NCBI GenBank assembly: GCA_036677445.1
Contig: JAVBWI010000017.1
Span: 186,001-250,000, forward strand
DNA: 64,000 bases
DNA from: JAVBWI01 sp036677445
GTDB lineage: Bacteria > Bacillota > Clostridia > Christensenellales > CAG-138
Reading direction: 5' to 3'
How positions within the stretch are numbered: position 1 is the stretch's first letter; each line of letters begins with the position of its first letter. Below, one piece after another: positions 51,631 through 60,407 of the stretch. Below the pieces are notes generated by a model. It searched no databases, was not told the DNA's origin, and saw only the letters and a program-made list of their open reading frames with translations. The translations under genes and the position numbers were made by a program.

Positions 51631-52548
51631 ATGGAACAGCCGGATAGTATACGCGCCGTGCGGCGCATGCAGGCGTATATTGACGCGCATCTTCACGAAC
51701 CCATTACCATGTATGCGCTCGCGCAGGCGGCGGGGTATTCGCCGTACCACTGCGCGCACCTGTTCCGCGCGCATACGGGCAAATCGCCGTTTGCGTACAT
51801 CCGCGCGCTGCGCTTATCCCGCGCGGCGCTGTACCTACGGGATACAGAGGCGCGCGTAATCGATGCGGCGCTGGAGTTCGTGTTCGACAGCCACGAAGGG
51901 TTTACGCGGGCCTTCACCCGGGAGTTCGGCCTGCCGCCCAAGCGCTACAGTCAAAGTACGCCGCCCATCCGCTTGTTTCTGCCGTATCCGGCGTCGGTTT
52001 ACCCTCTACCAGACAATCAAGGAGAGGATAGTATGAAAGAACAGCAGAAAGACCGTACCATATTCGTGCAGGTGATGGAGCGCCCCGCCCGCAAGGCGCT
52101 CATACGCAGGGGCGTCACGGCTGAGGAGTATTTTGCGTATTGCGAAGAAGTGGGCTGCGATATATGGCCCACCCTCGTAAGCGTCAAGGAAGCGCTCTAC
52201 GAGCCCATCGGCATGTGGCTGCCGGAAAAAATGATACGCCCCGGCACCTCAAAGTATGTGCAGGGCGTGGAGCTGCCCACGGATTACAAAAACGCTGTGC
52301 CGGAAGGGTATGAGCTCATCGACCTGCCGCCCTGCAAAATGATGGTGTTCCAGGGCGCGCCGTACGAGGATGACGACGATTTCATGGATGAGATCGGCTA
52401 TGTCTGGGAAGCGATGAAGCGTTACGACCCCACGCTCTACGGCTTTACGTGGGCGGATGAGGACGGCCCCCGCTTCCAGCTTGCGCCGCAGGGCTACCGC
52501 GGGTATATTGAAGCGAGGCCGGTGTGCGCTTTACACGATGCGAAATAA
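51631..52548 (+). CDS. AraC-family regulator with GyrI-like ligand domain
   Basis: A 305-residue protein. The start at 51631 fits AGGGGG upstream; an ATG six codons earlier is possible. The N-terminal double HTH has RMQAYIDAHLHEPITMYALA, AAGYSPYHCAHLFRAHTGKS and EFVFDSHEGFTRAFTREFGL. From about residue 140 a GyrI-like small-molecule domain follows (RTIFVQVMERPARKALIRRG, YELIDLPPCKMMVFQGAPYE, RFQLAPQGYRGYIEARPV). This SoxS/Rob-like architecture with fused effector domain usually senses drugs or toxic compounds. Target genes are not evident. Confidence 0.9.
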   Translation: MEQPDSIRAVRRMQAYIDAHLHEPITMYALAQAAGYSPYHCAHLFRAHTGKSPFAYIRALRLSRAALYLRDTEARVIDAALEFVFDSHEGFTRAFTREFGLPPKRYSQSTPPIRLFLPYPASVYPLPDNQGEDSMKEQQKDRTIFVQVMERPARKALIRRGVTAEEYFAYCEEVGCDIWPTLVSVKEALYEPIGMWLPEKMIRPGTSKYVQGVELPTDYKNAVPEGYELIDLPPCKMMVFQGAPYEDDDDFMDEIGYVWEAMKRYDPTLYGFTWADEDGPRFQLAPQGYRGYIEARPVCALHDAK

Positions 52549-52915
52549 AAAGCAACCGGCAAACCTGAGCTTTTCGCAGGGGTTTTACCCCTGCACCCCA
52601 TCCCAAGGGGCACGCCCCTTGGGAATTCCTATTTATGTTCTAAGTGAAGGAGCTGCGGAATAGAATAGTATGTTGCCTGACTGTATAATGATTTGCTATG
52701 CCGGAACTTAGCGAACGGTCTGGCAAATCCACGAATTTTTGCCGCTGACAAAAGCGTTCGATGTTACGGCTATCTGTGTAATATTCTGGTTTTTCTTAGA
52801 ATCGGAACTGGCTTTATCCGTGGTTATGGGTTAAAATGATGAAAATGAAATCCCATCAATATCCAACCACGCGACAATACGCAAACAAATCTATAAAAGT
52901 ATGGGAGAGACTGCC
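52549..52915. other. noncoding stretch with a GC-hairpin repeat
   Basis: At 52576-52624 the hairpins GCAGGGGTTTTACCCCTGC and CCAAGGGGCACGCCCCTTGG belong to the dispersed family. After it lies AT-rich DNA with TATAAT at 52684, perhaps a promoter. No gene seen. Confidence 0.55.
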
Positions 52916-53341
52916 ATGAAGAATGCGGAAGAACTGGGCAAATTTATAGACAAGCGGGAGGCCGCGCTGATAAGCTCGGTGGATGAAGATGGCTTCCCCA
53001 ACACCAAGGCCATGCTGCCGCCAAGAAAGCGGGAAGGCATCCGCGTGTTCTACTTCACCACCAATACGTCCTCCATGCGCGTCGGCCACTACCGGGCAAA
53101 CCCCAAGGCGTGCATTTATTTTTACCATAAGGGCCCGGTCAGGTATGAGGGCGTGATGCTCAAGGGGCATATGGAGATACTCGAAGACCAGGAAAGCAAG
53201 CAGATGATCTGGCGCATGGGGGATACCATGTACTACCCCAAGGGCGTCACCGACCCGGACTATTGCGTTTTAAAGTTTACCGCGTATGAAGGCAGGTATT
53301 ACTGCGAGCTGAAGACGGAGAGCTTTACGGTGGAAGCATAG
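52916..53341 (+). CDS. pyridoxamine-phosphate-oxidase-fold flavoprotein
   Basis: A 141-residue protein from the ATG at 52916 (GGGAGAG upstream). FIDKREAALISSVDEDGFPN, FYFTTNTSSMRVGHYRANPK and ACIYFYHKGPVRYEGVMLKG mark the split-barrel FMN or F420-binding family (general stress protein 26-like). Probable flavin reductase or heme-related activity; no substrate can be named. The next gene starts 20 bases later. Confidence 0.88.
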   Translation: MKNAEELGKFIDKREAALISSVDEDGFPNTKAMLPPRKREGIRVFYFTTNTSSMRVGHYRANPKACIYFYHKGPVRYEGVMLKGHMEILEDQESKQMIWRMGDTMYYPKGVTDPDYCVLKFTAYEGRYYCELKTESFTVEA

Positions 53342-53360
53342 TTCCGCTAGAGAGGGTAAA

Positions 53361-53879
53361 ATGAATGCATTTCTTTTGTTAATACCAATTTTACTTATAA
53401 GATATGGGCTCTTAAGTATATTAAATAAGGAGGCGCTAAAGCGCGCGGCGTTCTATCCTCCCTTGATCGGGCGGGAAAGGGCGGCATTCTGGTTTTACCA
53501 GGGTTCAACCATTCTGATTTTCGTGTATCCGTTTTTCCTTAAAATTCGGATGGACTCGGTTTGGTTTGTTACGGGCTTGATACTGTATAGTCTGGGAACC
53601 CTGCTTTATGTTTTGGCCACTATAAACTATGCAAATCCGAACGGGAATGGAATGAATCTCAAAGGGCTTTACCGGGTTTCGCGTAATCCTATGTACGTTG
53701 CGTATTTCCTGTATTTTTTAGGCTGTGTGCTGCTTACATCTTCAGTAATAATGCTTGTAGTATTAATCATTTTTCAGGTATCGGCACATTGGATTATTCT
53801 TTCAGAAGAAAGATGGTGTGTAAAGGAGTTTGGGGAAGAGTATATACGATATATGAAAAAAGTCAGACGGTATATTTAA
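53361..53879 (+). CDS. isoprenylcysteine/phospholipid methyltransferase-family membrane protein
   Basis: A 172-residue protein with four or five membrane helices. The C-terminal half has the ICMT/PEMT signature: GLYRVSRNPMYVAYFLYFLG and ILSEERWCVKEFGEEYIRYM, the SAM-binding features of this fold. Bacterial members methylate varied lipophilic substrates; this one is unassigned. AT-richer than its neighbours. It may be co-transcribed with the gene before it. Confidence 0.88.
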   Translation: MNAFLLLIPILLIRYGLLSILNKEALKRAAFYPPLIGRERAAFWFYQGSTILIFVYPFFLKIRMDSVWFVTGLILYSLGTLLYVLATINYANPNGNGMNLKGLYRVSRNPMYVAYFLYFLGCVLLTSSVIMLVVLIIFQVSAHWIILSEERWCVKEFGEEYIRYMKKVRRYI

Positions 53880-53951
53880 CGGATTTTAAAGTTTTATAAA
53901 ATGCCATACCTTGTTGCTCTTCATCAGCCAATAGAATAGACTTATCAATAA

Positions 53952-53988
53952 AGCGGGTTCCGGACTGTTCCGGAACCCCGCTCTTTGC
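53952..53988. terminator. bidirectional terminator between the methyltransferase gene and pyk
   Basis: AGCGGGTTCCGG / CCGGAACCCCGCT with loop ACTGTT, followed by CTTTG. On the other strand an A/T-rich flank follows. Confidence 0.7.
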
Positions 53989-54028
53989 GCTTCGTGAGGC
54001 AGCCCCGGCCGCCGGAGGCACATTCCCC

Positions 54029-55789
54029 TTACTTTCCTACCTGCGCGCAGGACTCTCCGTTATAGACGATTCCGCTCTTGGCGTCGATAGTGGCGAGACA
54101 CCCGGTGCGCATCACATGCGTCGCGCCCTCCGCGGCGGCGATGACCGGGATGTCCAGCGCGATACACGCGGCGGCGGCGCCGGATTCGGACATCGCTTCT
54201 TCCGTTACCACGCCGCGCGCCTTTTTCATCACCTGCAGTACGGCGTTGGTGGTCTTGGTGATGACCAGTATATCCTCGTCATGGAAATTGCGCAGCGCGT
54301 CGTCGGTTTCCTCCACCACGCACACGCGGCCCGAAACCGGCGGCAGGCCGTTGCCCTTGCCGCGCAAGAGCGCGTTGCCCAGAACGTGAATTTGCAGTGT
54401 GTTGGTGATTTCGCCCACACGGTCGGAGCTGCCGGTGACGACGATGATGTCCCCGTCCCCGGCGAGGTTGGCGGCGGTCACCTTGTTTGCCGCGTCCAAA
54501 AACAGCTCGCGGCTGGTATCCTTATACTCGTTCATCAGCGGCGTCACGCCCCAGGAAAGCGCAAGCTGCCGGTAGGTGCGCGGGTTGGGCGTGATGGCGA
54601 TGATATCCGTCGCGGGGCGGAAACGCGATACCATGCGGGCGGTGCTGCCGGTGCGCGTCACGGTAACGATGGCGGCGGCCTGCAGGTCGTGCGCGGTGGT
54701 GCAGGTGGCGTGGCTGATGGCGTTAATGACGCTGGTATCCAGGTCCGGCCGGAAGTTGTTGAAGTTCGCCTTATAATCTATAAACTGCTCCGTCCGTTCC
54801 GTAAGCTTGACCATGGTTTCTATGGCTTCCACCGGGTAGCGGCCGTTTGCCGTCTCGCCCGAGAGCATCAGTGCGCTGGTGCCGTCGTAAATGGCGTTTG
54901 CGACGTCGGTGATCTCCGCGCGGGTGGGGCGGGCGTTGCGTATCATGGATTCGAGCATCTGCGTGGCGGTGATGACGCGCTTGCCCGCGGTATAGCACTT
55001 GGTGATGAGCTGTTTTTGCAGCTGGGGCAGTTCTTCGAAGGGGATCTCTACGCCCATATCGCCCCGCGCCACCATGATGCCCGCGGAAAGGCGTATGATT
55101 TCATCGATATTGTCGATGCCCGAGCGGTTTTCGATCTTTGCGATCAGCTCAATGCCGCCGCCGCCGTTTTGCGCAAGGAAACGCTTGACGTCCAGTACGT
55201 CCTGCGCGTTTCTTACAAACGAGAGCGCGATGTAATCGAGGTCGTTTTTTACGGCGAACAGAATATCCGCCCTGTCCCGTTCGCTCAGGTAGGGCATGTC
55301 GAGGCACAGCCCGGGCAGGTTGACGCTTTTGTGGTCGGAAAGCGGCCCGCCGTGTACGACGCGGCACTGGATGCTCTTTTTGTTGGAGGATATTACCTCC
55401 AGCTCGATCAGGCCGTCGTCAAGAAGGATTCGGTCGCCCTGCTTTGCGATAGAGGGCAGCGGCGCGTAATTGATATGGACGGCTTGCGCGTCGCCCATGC
55501 GCTCCTCGGTGGTGAGCGTAAAGGGTTCGCCATCCTTCAATTCGATATGGCCGCCTTCAAACAGGCCGATGCGGATTTCCGGGCCGCGGGTATCCAGCAT
55601 GATGGCAAGCGGCACCTGCATTTCCTCCCGCAGCTCCTTGAGCAGGTCGACTCGCTTCTGGTGCTCCTCGTGCGAGCCGTGCGAAAAGTTGAGCCGGGCC
55701 ACGTTCATGCCTGCCTGTATCATTTGCCTGAGCGTTTCCCTGTTTTCCGACACGGGGCCGATGGTGCAGACGATTTTTGTTTTGCGCAT
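54029..55789 (-). CDS. pyk: pyruvate kinase with C-terminal PEP-utiliser domain
   Basis: A 586-residue protein, the long form known from Geobacillus and many Clostridia. TKIVCTIGPVSENRETLRQM and ARLNFSHGSHEEHQKR form the barrel start. LIAKIENRSGIDNIDEII contains the catalytic Lys, and ARGDMGVEIPFEELPQLQK with TATQMLESMIRNARPTRAE the Mg/K site. The last 110 residues (VVEETDDALRNFHDEDILVI, SGAAAACIALDIPVIAAAEG) form the extra PEP-utilising-like domain, lacking the swivelling His context of PPDK. It makes ATP and pyruvate. Start behind TAAGGAG. Long plus-strand frames here are shadows. Confidence 0.98.
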   Translation of the reverse strand: MRKTKIVCTIGPVSENRETLRQMIQAGMNVARLNFSHGSHEEHQKRVDLLKELREEMQVPLAIMLDTRGPEIRIGLFEGGHIELKDGEPFTLTTEERMGDAQAVHINYAPLPSIAKQGDRILLDDGLIELEVISSNKKSIQCRVVHGGPLSDHKSVNLPGLCLDMPYLSERDRADILFAVKNDLDYIALSFVRNAQDVLDVKRFLAQNGGGGIELIAKIENRSGIDNIDEIIRLSAGIMVARGDMGVEIPFEELPQLQKQLITKCYTAGKRVITATQMLESMIRNARPTRAEITDVANAIYDGTSALMLSGETANGRYPVEAIETMVKLTERTEQFIDYKANFNNFRPDLDTSVINAISHATCTTAHDLQAAAIVTVTRTGSTARMVSRFRPATDIIAITPNPRTYRQLALSWGVTPLMNEYKDTSRELFLDAANKVTAANLAGDGDIIVVTGSSDRVGEITNTLQIHVLGNALLRGKGNGLPPVSGRVCVVEETDDALRNFHDEDILVITKTTNAVLQVMKKARGVVTEEAMSESGAAAACIALDIPVIAAAEGATHVMRTGCLATIDAKSGIVYNGESCAQVGK

Positions 55790-56116
55790 ATATGTTTACT
55801 CCTTAAAAGGTTAATACAACGGAACTTTCCCCAAATAACATTATAACAGAATTTCTGCAAATTTACAGCGGATGCGCGAGGCAGGTTTTAGTATCTGCAG
55901 TTGCTTATGGTATATGCTGCTTTTTGAAAATCGCAAACGACCCGGCTTTACGGCCCATGCGCAGGCAGCCCGCCACAGGCATATGCATTGCGGGCAGCAA
56001 AAAGGCCTGCCGGAAAAACCGGCAAGCCTTCAGCTTGTTAAAAAAGTATGGGTTTGGAGGCTCTGTCTCCAAACCTCCGCTTAAGGGCGTAACGCCCCTA
56101 ACAACCCCATCAAAAA
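55790..56116 (-). terminator. intergenic stretch with MFS-gene terminator (55997-56030) and GC-hairpin repeat
   Basis: On the minus strand AAGGCTTGCCGG/CCGGCAGGCCTT is followed by TTTTTGC, a good terminator. At 56051-56106 hairpins GGAGGCTCTGTCTCC and AGGGGCG/CGCCCCT of the dispersed family stand just after the MFS stop. No gene seen. Confidence 0.7.
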
Positions 56117-57346
56117 CTATTGGCGCACGTGCTCCATATTTTTTGTGACCGCCGCGCTGATAAGCGCGACCGCCGCCACCAAGGCGCCGGAAACGAGGAA
56201 CCAGAACGCAACGCCCATGCTTTCCGCCACCGGTCCCGCGATCAGAAGCCCCACCGGCATCGCGAGCGACATCAGGCTGCCTATCAACGAAAACACCCTG
56301 CCCATGGCTTCGGGCGCAATATTCTGCTGCGCGTAGGCCATGAACGGAATGTTGTAAAGGTTGCCGCTTGCGCCCATAATTGCGCACAGCGCCGCGAACA
56401 GCCAGAAGTACCGGATATCCCCCGGCAGCACGCCGCACAGCAGCGTGGAAAGCCCCAGCAGGAAGAGCGAAACGTGTATCATGCGGAATTTATCCTTCAC
56501 CTCGCCGTGCGCGCCCACCAGCAGCGCCGCGAGCATCATGCCGCCCGCGTATACGAACTCGATGATCCCCGCGTGCCATGCATTGCCGCGCAGGTAATTG
56601 CTTGTCATCAGCGGGTAAAGCGAGGAAAGCGGCAAAAACGCCACCATGCACAGCGTGGAGGCGATGGTCACCACGAACAGCTTGCGCAGCGCGAAGAGCG
56701 TTTTTGCGCCCTCCTTCATTTCGCGCCACATGTGCGGGGCCTCCTTATTTTCGCGCGGAGGGTCGGGGATCTTTACCGCCGCCACCGCCAGGCAGGCCGC
56801 AAGCGCGCCCAACGTATCCGTCAGCATCACCATCCACAGCGGCATCGCGGCGTACAGCGCCGCGCCGATGACAGGCCCCAGCATAAACGCGCCGGATTGC
56901 AGAAACTGCGCAAAGCCGTTGGCGCGCATCAACTCTTCCGCAGGTACCAGCATGGGGATCGCTTTTTGTATGGCCGGGCTGTGGAACGCGCCGCCCAGGC
57001 CGCGCAGGAAAAGCACCAGATACGCAAGGAAATAGGAAGGCGTGCCAAACAGGAACAGCAACGCAAACAAAGCGGCGCACAAACCTGAAAATGCGTCCGC
57101 AACGATAATCACGCTCTTTAAACGAAGCCTGTCTACAAAGACGCCCGCGAACGGGCCGACGAGCAGCATGGGAAGGAATGCGAACAAACCCGCGAGCGAT
57201 AGTACAATCGCCGAACCGCTCTCGCTTGCCATCCACCAGATGAGCGCGAACTGTACGGCGGAGGAGCCGATGAGGCTCACCGTCTGCCCGGAATAAATAA
57301 CGGCAAAAGTGCGCTTCCAGCGCGCAGAAGAAGTGTTTTCAGCCAT
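56117..57346 (-). CDS. MFS transporter, MFS_3/enterobactin-exporter-like
   Basis: About 409 residues, 12 membrane segments. AVIYSGQTVSLIGSSAVQFA and LIWWMASESGSAIVLSLAGL, followed by PFAGVFVDRLRLKSVIIVAD, are the TM1-3 pattern of the DHA3-type drug or siderophore exporters. LLFLFGTPSYFLAYLVLFLR and AQQNIAPEAMGRVFSLIGSL are also typical. Start is uncertain: ATG at 57346 or an in-frame GTG at 57358, closer to AAAGGAC. Substrate not predictable. No adjacent regulator. Confidence 0.9.
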   Translation of the reverse strand: MAENTSSARWKRTFAVIYSGQTVSLIGSSAVQFALIWWMASESGSAIVLSLAGLFAFLPMLLVGPFAGVFVDRLRLKSVIIVADAFSGLCAALFALLFLFGTPSYFLAYLVLFLRGLGGAFHSPAIQKAIPMLVPAEELMRANGFAQFLQSGAFMLGPVIGAALYAAMPLWMVMLTDTLGALAACLAVAAVKIPDPPRENKEAPHMWREMKEGAKTLFALRKLFVVTIASTLCMVAFLPLSSLYPLMTSNYLRGNAWHAGIIEFVYAGGMMLAALLVGAHGEVKDKFRMIHVSLFLLGLSTLLCGVLPGDIRYFWLFAALCAIMGASGNLYNIPFMAYAQQNIAPEAMGRVFSLIGSLMSLAMPVGLLIAGPVAESMGVAFWFLVSGALVAAVALISAAVTKNMEHVRQ

Positions 57347-57639
57347 AGGAAAAGTCACGTCCTTTCAAACAAATGCGCAAAACAGCCCTGCCGGCGCAGG
57401 GTATGGCCAGTGGGCACAGCATACGGTTCCAATTACTTAACATAATTGGAACAAGTATTACCAGATGCGTCCGCTGATCAAGCGCATGAAACGACGTCCC
57501 CCTTTCAACAGCTTTTCCTATCGTACCATACACATGGCATATACGCAATATCCCCCGTTGTAAGCCCGTAAAAAACATGATAAAGTAAAGTGCGCCAATG
57601 TATGGGTTTCCATGCAGTAACAGCGGGAGGCGAATTCTA

Positions 57640-58122
57640 TTGTCGGCAAAAACAGTAAAGACCAACGCCATGCGCATGCTCGAGCGCGCGGGCATTGCGT
57701 ATGAGCCGGTATTTTACGATCTGGGCGACGCCGAGTTTTCCGGCGAAGCGGTGTGCGGGCTGACCGGCATACCGCCCGAGCGCAGCTTCAAAACGCTGTG
57801 CGCGCACGGCGAACGCCGGGGCGTGCTGGTGTTCGTGGTACCCGTCGCAGGGGAGCTTAACTTAAAGGCCGCGGCCGTTGCCGCGGGCGACAAGCGCGTG
57901 GAACTGGTGCATACGAAGGAGCTTCTGGGGCTCACGGGGTATGTGCGCGGAGGCGTGTCGCCGGTAGGCATGAAAAAGCAGTACCCGACATACCTTGACG
58001 AGCAGGCGTTACAATACGATACCATTGCGATAAGCGGCGGGCAAAAGGGCTGTACGCTGCTCGTAAACCCGCAGGCGCTGTGCGGTTACCTTGGCGCGGG
58101 CGTGGCGGCGCTGGTACGGTAA
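57640..58122 (+). CDS. ybaK: YbaK/EbsC-family Cys-tRNA(Pro) deacylase
   Basis: A 160-residue protein. TTG at 57640 is taken as start because GGGAGG lies nine bases upstream and no ATG is well placed. KTNAMRMLERAGIAYEPVFY, ERSFKTLCAHGERRGVLVFV, KELLGLTGYVRGGVSPVGMK and DTIAISGGQKGCTLLVNPQA follow the YbaK pattern, with the invariant Lys near FKTL. It hydrolyses mischarged Cys-tRNA(Pro). Its 3' end is followed closely by a lipoprotein gene. Confidence 0.93.
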   Translation: MSAKTVKTNAMRMLERAGIAYEPVFYDLGDAEFSGEAVCGLTGIPPERSFKTLCAHGERRGVLVFVVPVAGELNLKAAAVAAGDKRVELVHTKELLGLTGYVRGGVSPVGMKKQYPTYLDEQALQYDTIAISGGQKGCTLLVNPQALCGYLGAGVAALVR

Positions 58123-58171
58123 CAATCATAAAGATATAAGCGACATGGTATATGAAAGGGGAACAGCATCC

Positions 58172-58942
58172 ATGAAAAAGAAAGTGATTTGGCTGGCAGC
58201 GGTATTGCTATTGATACTCTTCGCCTGCACCGGCTGCTTTGGCCGTATTGTGACGGGCACGCTGCGTGTTTCGGGCGCGCATACCACGCTTTCGGCCGTG
58301 GCCGAAACCGAGGAAGACTCCTATGCGCTCTCTCTGCGCGGGCTGGTATTCCTCGCGGGCGACGATGTGACGCTGACCGTCAAGCCCGCGGACGGACCCG
58401 CGCGCGTGGAGGTGGATTGCGCGGAGGCGCTCATCAGCAGGCACGGCCTTCAGGTCGTGATCGAGGGCGACAAAATACTAATAAAATCCCGTACGCTGCG
58501 TACGCTGACCACGGATTCCTTCCACGTTACCGTATACGCCCCGTGCAGCCGCGTATTGATCGAGGGCGCCTATCGGGTGGATATCGACGCATCCGGCGTC
58601 TCCTCCTTCGAACTGGATGTGAACGGCGCAGCGGACGGAAAGATTTATAACCTCGACGTTACCGAGGCGGATTGCGACGTGGACGGCGCCGCGGAGCTCA
58701 CATTGGAAGGCAAGGCGGATACGTTTGCCTGCGGCGTCAACGGCGCGGCGGATGTGGAAGCCAAGGGGCTCACGGCGCGCGAAGTGAAGCTTACCCTCAA
58801 CGGCACGGGGGATATCACCGTGACGGCCACCGAGGCGCTTTCCGCCACCATCAACGGCGCGGGCAGCATCGGCTATTACGGCAGCCCCGCCGACGTGAGG
58901 CAGCAGATCAACGGCGCGGGAAGCATCAGGCCGCTATCGTAA
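58172..58942 (+). CDS. DUF2807 (GIN-domain) lipoprotein
   Basis: A 256-residue protein from the ATG at 58172 (AAAGGGG). Signal peptide VIWLAAVLLLILFACTGC with lipobox. The mature part is a beta-helix of short repeats, for example ELDVNGAADGKIYNLDVTEA, GVNGAADVEAKGLTAREVKL and ATINGAGSIGYYGSPADVRQ, the hallmark of DUF2807. Family role at the cell surface is unclear; relatives are often tied to envelope stress. A strong terminator follows. Confidence 0.9.
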   Translation: MKKKVIWLAAVLLLILFACTGCFGRIVTGTLRVSGAHTTLSAVAETEEDSYALSLRGLVFLAGDDVTLTVKPADGPARVEVDCAEALISRHGLQVVIEGDKILIKSRTLRTLTTDSFHVTVYAPCSRVLIEGAYRVDIDASGVSSFELDVNGAADGKIYNLDVTEADCDVDGAAELTLEGKADTFACGVNGAADVEAKGLTAREVKLTLNGTGDITVTATEALSATINGAGSIGYYGSPADVRQQINGAGSIRPLS

Positions 58943-58983
58943 AATCCTCGATCAAGTGGCAAAGCCACTTTTGCTTAAAAGTA

Positions 58984-59017
58984 CAAAGGCCGCTCGTATG
59001 AAGCGGCCTTTGCTTTT
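58984..59017 (+). terminator. intrinsic terminator after the DUF2807 gene
   Basis: CAAAGGCCGCT, loop CGTATGA, AGCGGCCTTTG, then CTTTT. A smaller hairpin (AAGTGGC/GCCACTT) stands just before it. Confidence 0.85.
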
Positions 59018-59071
59018 GGGAGAGACATCAGGCCGGGGAGCTATGGCGGCATCCCGGCAGGAGCTATCTGT

Positions 59072-59650
59072 TTAGAGGAACAGCGACACCGCGCAATACA
59101 CCAGCAACAGCGCCATAATGACGTTGATCACTTTGGCGTGCTCCGCAAAGAGCCTTTTAAATGCGGAGCCGAACAACGCCCAGCTCATCGTGCTTAAAAG
59201 CGCCACAATGCCCAGCAGCGCCGAAAACAGCACCAGCGTTACCGGCGCCTGATAATACGGCAATATGTACGCGGACATGCATGTGATGCCGTAGATGATG
59301 GCCTTGGGGTTTACAAACTGGAGCAGCGCGCCGGAAAGCAGGCTGCTGTGTTCGTTTTTTGATTCCTGCAAGCCCGAGCTTTTGAACGTTTTCCACGCCA
59401 GCCACAGAATGTACAGCGCGCCCAGAACGAGCATATACGGCTTGACGGTGGGGATAATGGCATACAGCAGGCTGCCGAAGAGCGCGCTTAAGAGCATCAC
59501 CACCGTGAAGCCTGCCATAACTCCCGCGCAAAACGGTATGCTTTTTTTGAAGCCCAGCCTGCTCGCGTTGCTCATCGCCATGATGTTGTTGGGCCCCGGG
59601 GTAAAGGAGGTAATGAAGACATATGCCAGGAACGCCGCCATATTGAACAC
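59072..59650 (-). CDS. LysE/RhtB-family amino-acid exporter
   Basis: A 192-residue, six-helix membrane protein. The start is taken as GTG at 59650 because GGGAGG lies eight bases upstream; the family start would then read MFNMAAFLAYVFITSFTPGP. The conserved FTPGPNNIMAMSNASRLGFK and QFVNPKAIIYGITCMSAYIL are present. Exports amino acids or homoserine-type compounds. Divergent XRE-cupin regulator with a large palindrome between them suggests substrate-responsive control. Confidence 0.93.
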   Translation of the reverse strand: MFNMAAFLAYVFITSFTPGPNNIMAMSNASRLGFKKSIPFCAGVMAGFTVVMLLSALFGSLLYAIIPTVKPYMLVLGALYILWLAWKTFKSSGLQESKNEHSSLLSGALLQFVNPKAIIYGITCMSAYILPYYQAPVTLVLFSALLGIVALLSTMSWALFGSAFKRLFAEHAKVINVIMALLLVYCAVSLFL

Positions 59651-59694
59651 GGGATTTTCCTCCCAGCCGTTTGATGGTATACTATACTGTACAT

Positions 59695-59730
59695 ACTGTA
59701 CAATATCATATGTGCTGTATATTGTACAGT
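59695..59730. promoter_or_regulatory. 36-bp inverted repeat between lysE-type and XRE-cupin genes
   Basis: ACTGTACAATAT (59695-59706) and ATATTGTACAGT (59719-59730) are perfect 12-base arms around a 12-base spacer. A third ACTGTAC copy lies at 59687-59693. Probable operator for the divergent regulator. Confidence 0.75.
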
Positions 59731-59796
59731 TCGTGCATCGTATTGTCAACGATTGTTTTTTGCAGGCGGTAATTGTCTATGGCAGTTACATCAGCC

Positions 59797-59827
59797 TTAT
59801 TGAAATACGCAATGTGCTATTCGGGCG
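59797..59827 (+). repeat. fragment of the 3903-4108 repeat
   Basis: CCTTATTGAAATAC, then ATGT and ATTCGGG with the same spacing as at 3975-4006, differing at a few positions. It lies directly before the XRE-cupin start. Confidence 0.5.
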
Positions 59828-59835
59828 GAGGGTTT

Positions 59836-60387
59836 ATGGATGTAAACAGCACGGTCGCCAACAACCTCAAATCGATACGGGAGCAGCGCAAGCTGAGCCT
59901 GGACACGGTTTCCAGGCTGACGAGCGTTTCCAAAAGCATGCTGGGCCAGATCGAGCGCGGCGAAGTGAACCCCACTATTTCCGTTCTGTGGAAGATCGCA
60001 AACGGGCTGAAGATTTCGTTCTCGGTGATGCTAGAAAAACCGACCAAGGAAATGCAGGTCATAAAGGCGGAGTCCATCCGTCCCATGGTCGAGGGTGAGG
60101 GCGCTTTTATCAACTATCCGGTATTCACATTCGAAGAAAGCACGCGTTTTGAGACCTATCGCATCGAGATACTGCAGGGCGGCTCGTTCGAATCGCTTGC
60201 GCACCTTGCCGGCGCGGAGGAATATATCACCGTGTTCGAGGGAAGCATCGATCTCTATGTCAACGGCAGCGTCTGCCGGTTAAACAGGGGCGATTCGCTG
60301 CGCTTCAAGGCGGATGTGCCGCACAGGTACCACAATGCCGGCGAAAGTACGGTACAGCTTTCCATGATCATTCATTATGCAAACTAA
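59836..60387 (+). CDS. XRE-cupin transcriptional regulator
   Basis: A 183-residue protein from the ATG at 59836 (GGAGG). The N-terminal Cro/CI-type HTH has NNLKSIREQRKLSLDTVSRL and SVSKSMLGQIERGEVNPTIS. The C-terminal cupin has GSFESLAHLAGAEEYITVFE and GSVCRLNRGDSLRFKADVPH. This class senses small amines, amino acids or metals and often sits beside LysE exporters, as here. Predicted to bind the palindrome at 59695-59730. The next gene follows in 20 bases and may be co-transcribed. Confidence 0.93.
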   Translation: MDVNSTVANNLKSIREQRKLSLDTVSRLTSVSKSMLGQIERGEVNPTISVLWKIANGLKISFSVMLEKPTKEMQVIKAESIRPMVEGEGAFINYPVFTFEESTRFETYRIEILQGGSFESLAHLAGAEEYITVFEGSIDLYVNGSVCRLNRGDSLRFKADVPHRYHNAGESTVQLSMIIHYAN

Positions 60388-60407
60388 TTTGACCGGAGGA
60401 AAATACT

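Noticed and set aside
54116..55846. 576-residue plus-strand frame
   Set aside because: Antisense shadow of pyruvate kinase; low-complexity composition and no ribosome site.
56120..57088. 322-residue plus-strand frame rich in His, Arg and Gln
   Set aside because: Antisense shadow of the MFS transporter.
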